In this document: in pieces, positions 62,511 to 64,000 of the stretch
How the letters are laid out: each line of letters opens with the position of its first letter
Position numbering within the stretch: position 1 is the stretch's first letter
Assembly (NCBI RefSeq): GCF_001921745.1
Contig: NZ_MRYA01000001.1
Coordinates: 124,001-188,000, forward strand
DNA length: 64,000 nt
Reading direction: 5' to 3'
Origin: Psychrobacter sp. Cmf 22.2
GTDB taxonomy: Bacteria > Pseudomonadota > Gammaproteobacteria > Pseudomonadales > Moraxellaceae
The notes under the pieces: model-generated
What the model was told of the DNA's origin: nothing
Databases searched by the model: none
What the model saw: only the letters and a program-made list of their open reading frames with translations
Position numbers and translations under genes: made by a program

Positions 62511-62993
62511 ATGATAACGGACAGTGACATGCAACATTTGCACCGCTGCATTGAGCTTGCTGCTGAAGCGGTAAAAGCGGGCGATGAGCCATTTGGTAGT
62601 GTATTAGTCGATGACGAGGGCCGTGTGTTGCATGAAGATCGTAACCGTGCCAATACAGTCGATGCGACTTATCATCCTGAGATTGCCGTTGCAAAATGGG
62701 CGGCCCAAAACATGAACCCTGATGCGCGTGCGAAAGCGGTAGTCTATACCTCAGGTGAGCACTGCACCATGTGCTCAGCGGCTCATGCTTGGGCAGGATT
62801 GGGGCGTATTGTTTACGTTAGCTCATCGAAACAATTGAGCGAATGGATGGATGAGATGGGTGTCGAATCCTCCTCTCCTATCAATACCTTATCGATTCAG
62901 GAAGTGGCTCCGAACATACCAGTAGATGGCCCAGTTGCCGGTTTGGATGACAAAGTAAAAGCGTTACAACGACGCGCGCTCCAAAAAGGCTAA
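62511..62993 (+). CDS. Cytidine/deoxycytidylate-type nucleoside deaminase
   Basis: A 160-residue zinc deaminase. GDEPFGSVLVDDEGRVLHEDRNR (about 24-46) opens the fold. The zinc ligands are H in TYHPEIAVAKWA (about 59, HPE instead of HAE) and the cysteine pair in SGEHCTMCSAAHAW (about 84-91). HPE-type members include guanine-deaminase-like and uncharacterised bacterial enzymes, so the base is uncertain. It lies just upstream of argE with 35 bp between. Confidence 0.85.
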   Translation: MITDSDMQHLHRCIELAAEAVKAGDEPFGSVLVDDEGRVLHEDRNRANTVDATYHPEIAVAKWAAQNMNPDARAKAVVYTSGEHCTMCSAAHAWAGLGRIVYVSSSKQLSEWMDEMGVESSSPINTLSIQEVAPNIPVDGPVAGLDDKVKALQRRALQKG

Positions 62994-63028
62994 TGCTTGT
63001 TTATTTTATATCGTAATAAGGATGTTTT

Positions 63029-64000
63029 ATGACTATAAAGAATAGTAGCGACGATGACGACCAAACCTTGTCTCATGTGACGTATCCTGCGCAAAGCATC
63101 GATTGGCTAGCGCGTCTGATAGGTTTTGATACGGTCAGTCGCCATTCCAATTTAGCGTTGATCGACGATGTACAAGCTTATTGTGAGCAATTAGGCTTAA
63201 CGGTGGATTTGACCTTTAATGAGGCTAGGAATAAAGCCAATTTATTTGTCACTGTGCCAGCAGGAGCCAATGCTGATGAAGTGAACCACGGCCTTGTATT
63301 GTCTGGTCATACTGATGTAGTGCCAGTTGATGGTCAAGACTGGGCATCAGAGCCATTCACCGCGGCCATTCGTGGTGATAAGCTATACGGGCGCGGCGCT
63401 TGTGATATGAAGGGCTTTATTGCTTGTGCGTTGACCTTATTGCCACAGGCAGCAAAACTGTCTAAAAGTGGCCAGTTGCATCGTCCGCTACATTTAGCCC
63501 TGTCATTTGATGAAGAGGTTGGCTGCTTGGGCGCTCCCTTGATGCTGGCAGATTTACAGGCACGTGGTATCACACCGGATTATTGTATCGTTGGTGAGCC
63601 GACCAATATGACGATGGTTGTGGCACATAAAGGTATTGCTGTTTATCGCTGCCGCGTCCATGGCAAGTCTGCGCATTCATCATTGACCAAACAGGGCGTC
63701 AATGCCATCAGCTATGCCAGTCGTCTAATCGATTATGTTGATACCTTAGCGGAACAAATCAGTCATCGCAACGATAATGATGCACTGTTTGATGTGCCTT
63801 ATTCGACGCTCTCTGTGGGTACAATACAGGGCGGTACAGCGACCAACATAGTCCCAAATTTGTGTGAATTCACCTTTGATTATCGTAATCTGCCGCATAT
63901 GACACAAGACGAGATTCTCGCACCGATTCAAGCGAAAGCTGCGGAGCTCAGTGCACAAATGCAAGCACGCGCTGCCGATACTGGTATTGAGCTGCGGCAA
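63029..64000 (+). CDS. argE: Acetylornithine deacetylase ArgE, 3' end outside the window
   Basis: A zinc M20-family enzyme that releases ornithine from N-acetylornithine in arginine synthesis. The first 324 codons are present and the frame is open to the last base. SGHTDVVPVDGQDW, GRGACDMKGFIA, SFDEEVGCLGAP and VGEPTNM are the metal-binding and catalytic blocks, in the expected order. AAGGA lies 6-7 nt before ATG 63029. Its C-terminal metal ligand lies beyond the window. Confidence 0.93.
   Translation, partial: MTIKNSSDDDDQTLSHVTYPAQSIDWLARLIGFDTVSRHSNLALIDDVQAYCEQLGLTVDLTFNEARNKANLFVTVPAGANADEVNHGLVLSGHTDVVPVDGQDWASEPFTAAIRGDKLYGRGACDMKGFIACALTLLPQAAKLSKSGQLHRPLHLALSFDEEVGCLGAPLMLADLQARGITPDYCIVGEPTNMTMVVAHKGIAVYRCRVHGKSAHSSLTKQGVNAISYASRLIDYVDTLAEQISHRNDNDALFDVPYSTLSVGTIQGGTATNIVPNLCEFTFDYRNLPHMTQDEILAPIQAKAAELSAQMQARAADTGIELRQ

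Noticed and set aside
1..64000. CRISPR arrays, prophage or complete insertion sequences
   Set aside because: No regularly spaced repeats, no phage structural or integrase genes and no transposase frames were seen.

Overview
The window looks like chromosome of a Psychrobacter-type gammaproteobacterium (Moraxellaceae). This is inferred from protein style, moderate-to-low GC, AT-rich intergenic DNA and gene neighbourhoods; no rRNA or other phylogenetic marker is present to prove it. Coding density is high. I see no prophage, no complete insertion sequence and no CRISPR array. Mobile-type DNA is limited to one 170-bp MITE-like element and three copies of a palindromic intergenic repeat.

Layout. 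1-3.3 kb: minC, a membrane protein with a voltage-sensor-like helix, and a PlsC/YihG-type acyltransferase, all on the minus strand. 3.8-11.7 kb: an OmpA-like lipoprotein, then a promoter overlapped by an excellent Fur box driving imelysin lipoprotein, di-heme cytochrome, second imelysin and DUF1513 protein, followed by a YgjP-type metallopeptidase. 12-19 kb: methyltransferase, HD protein and an oxidative-stress block (oxyR, ahpC, SDR, ydcH-like, ahpF) in which ahpC and ahpF are separated by repeats and a MITE. 19-24.9 kb: a probable sulfide/persulfide block (BASS transporter, two small TIGR01244-type proteins, SulP permease, BigR-type ArsR regulator, ETHE1-like persulfide dioxygenase, thioredoxin 2 with an unusual WCQPC centre). 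25-28 kb: small lipoprotein, SirB2-like protein, BolA, M48 protease and tRNA-Gly(GCC).

28-44.5 kb is a nearly complete phenylacetate (paa) catabolic island. A minus-strand arm (paaG, a hotdog thioesterase, paaABCDE, paaJ, and a TRAP solute-binding protein without its permease) and a plus-strand arm (paaN, paaH, paaI, paaK, two enoyl-CoA hydratases, an HdhA-like SDR) diverge from one 360-bp promoter region. Together they activate phenylacetate to its CoA ester, epoxidise the ring, isomerise to oxepin-CoA, open it and beta-oxidise to acetyl-CoA and succinyl-CoA. PaaN lacks the MaoC-type hydratase domain of PaaZ, so the ring-opening hydrolase must be a separate protein. No paaX/paaR regulator lies in the window.

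44.6-53.6 kb holds accessory metabolism: cytosine-deaminase-like amidohydrolase, LysR regulator, YceI, DoxX, a deleted FMN-reductase remnant, a YoaK/DUF1275 protein, a GNAT, two pirins, an Frm2-like nitroreductase and an Mpo1-like protein. 53.8-55.7 kb is a pnuC-nadR NAD-salvage pair whose NadR has an altered nucleotidyltransferase motif. 56.2-64 kb is housekeeping: PspC-domain protein, glyQS, PP0621-like protein, zapA, a coiled-coil protein, ygfB-like, a nucleoside deaminase and the first 324 codons of argE, cut by the window end.
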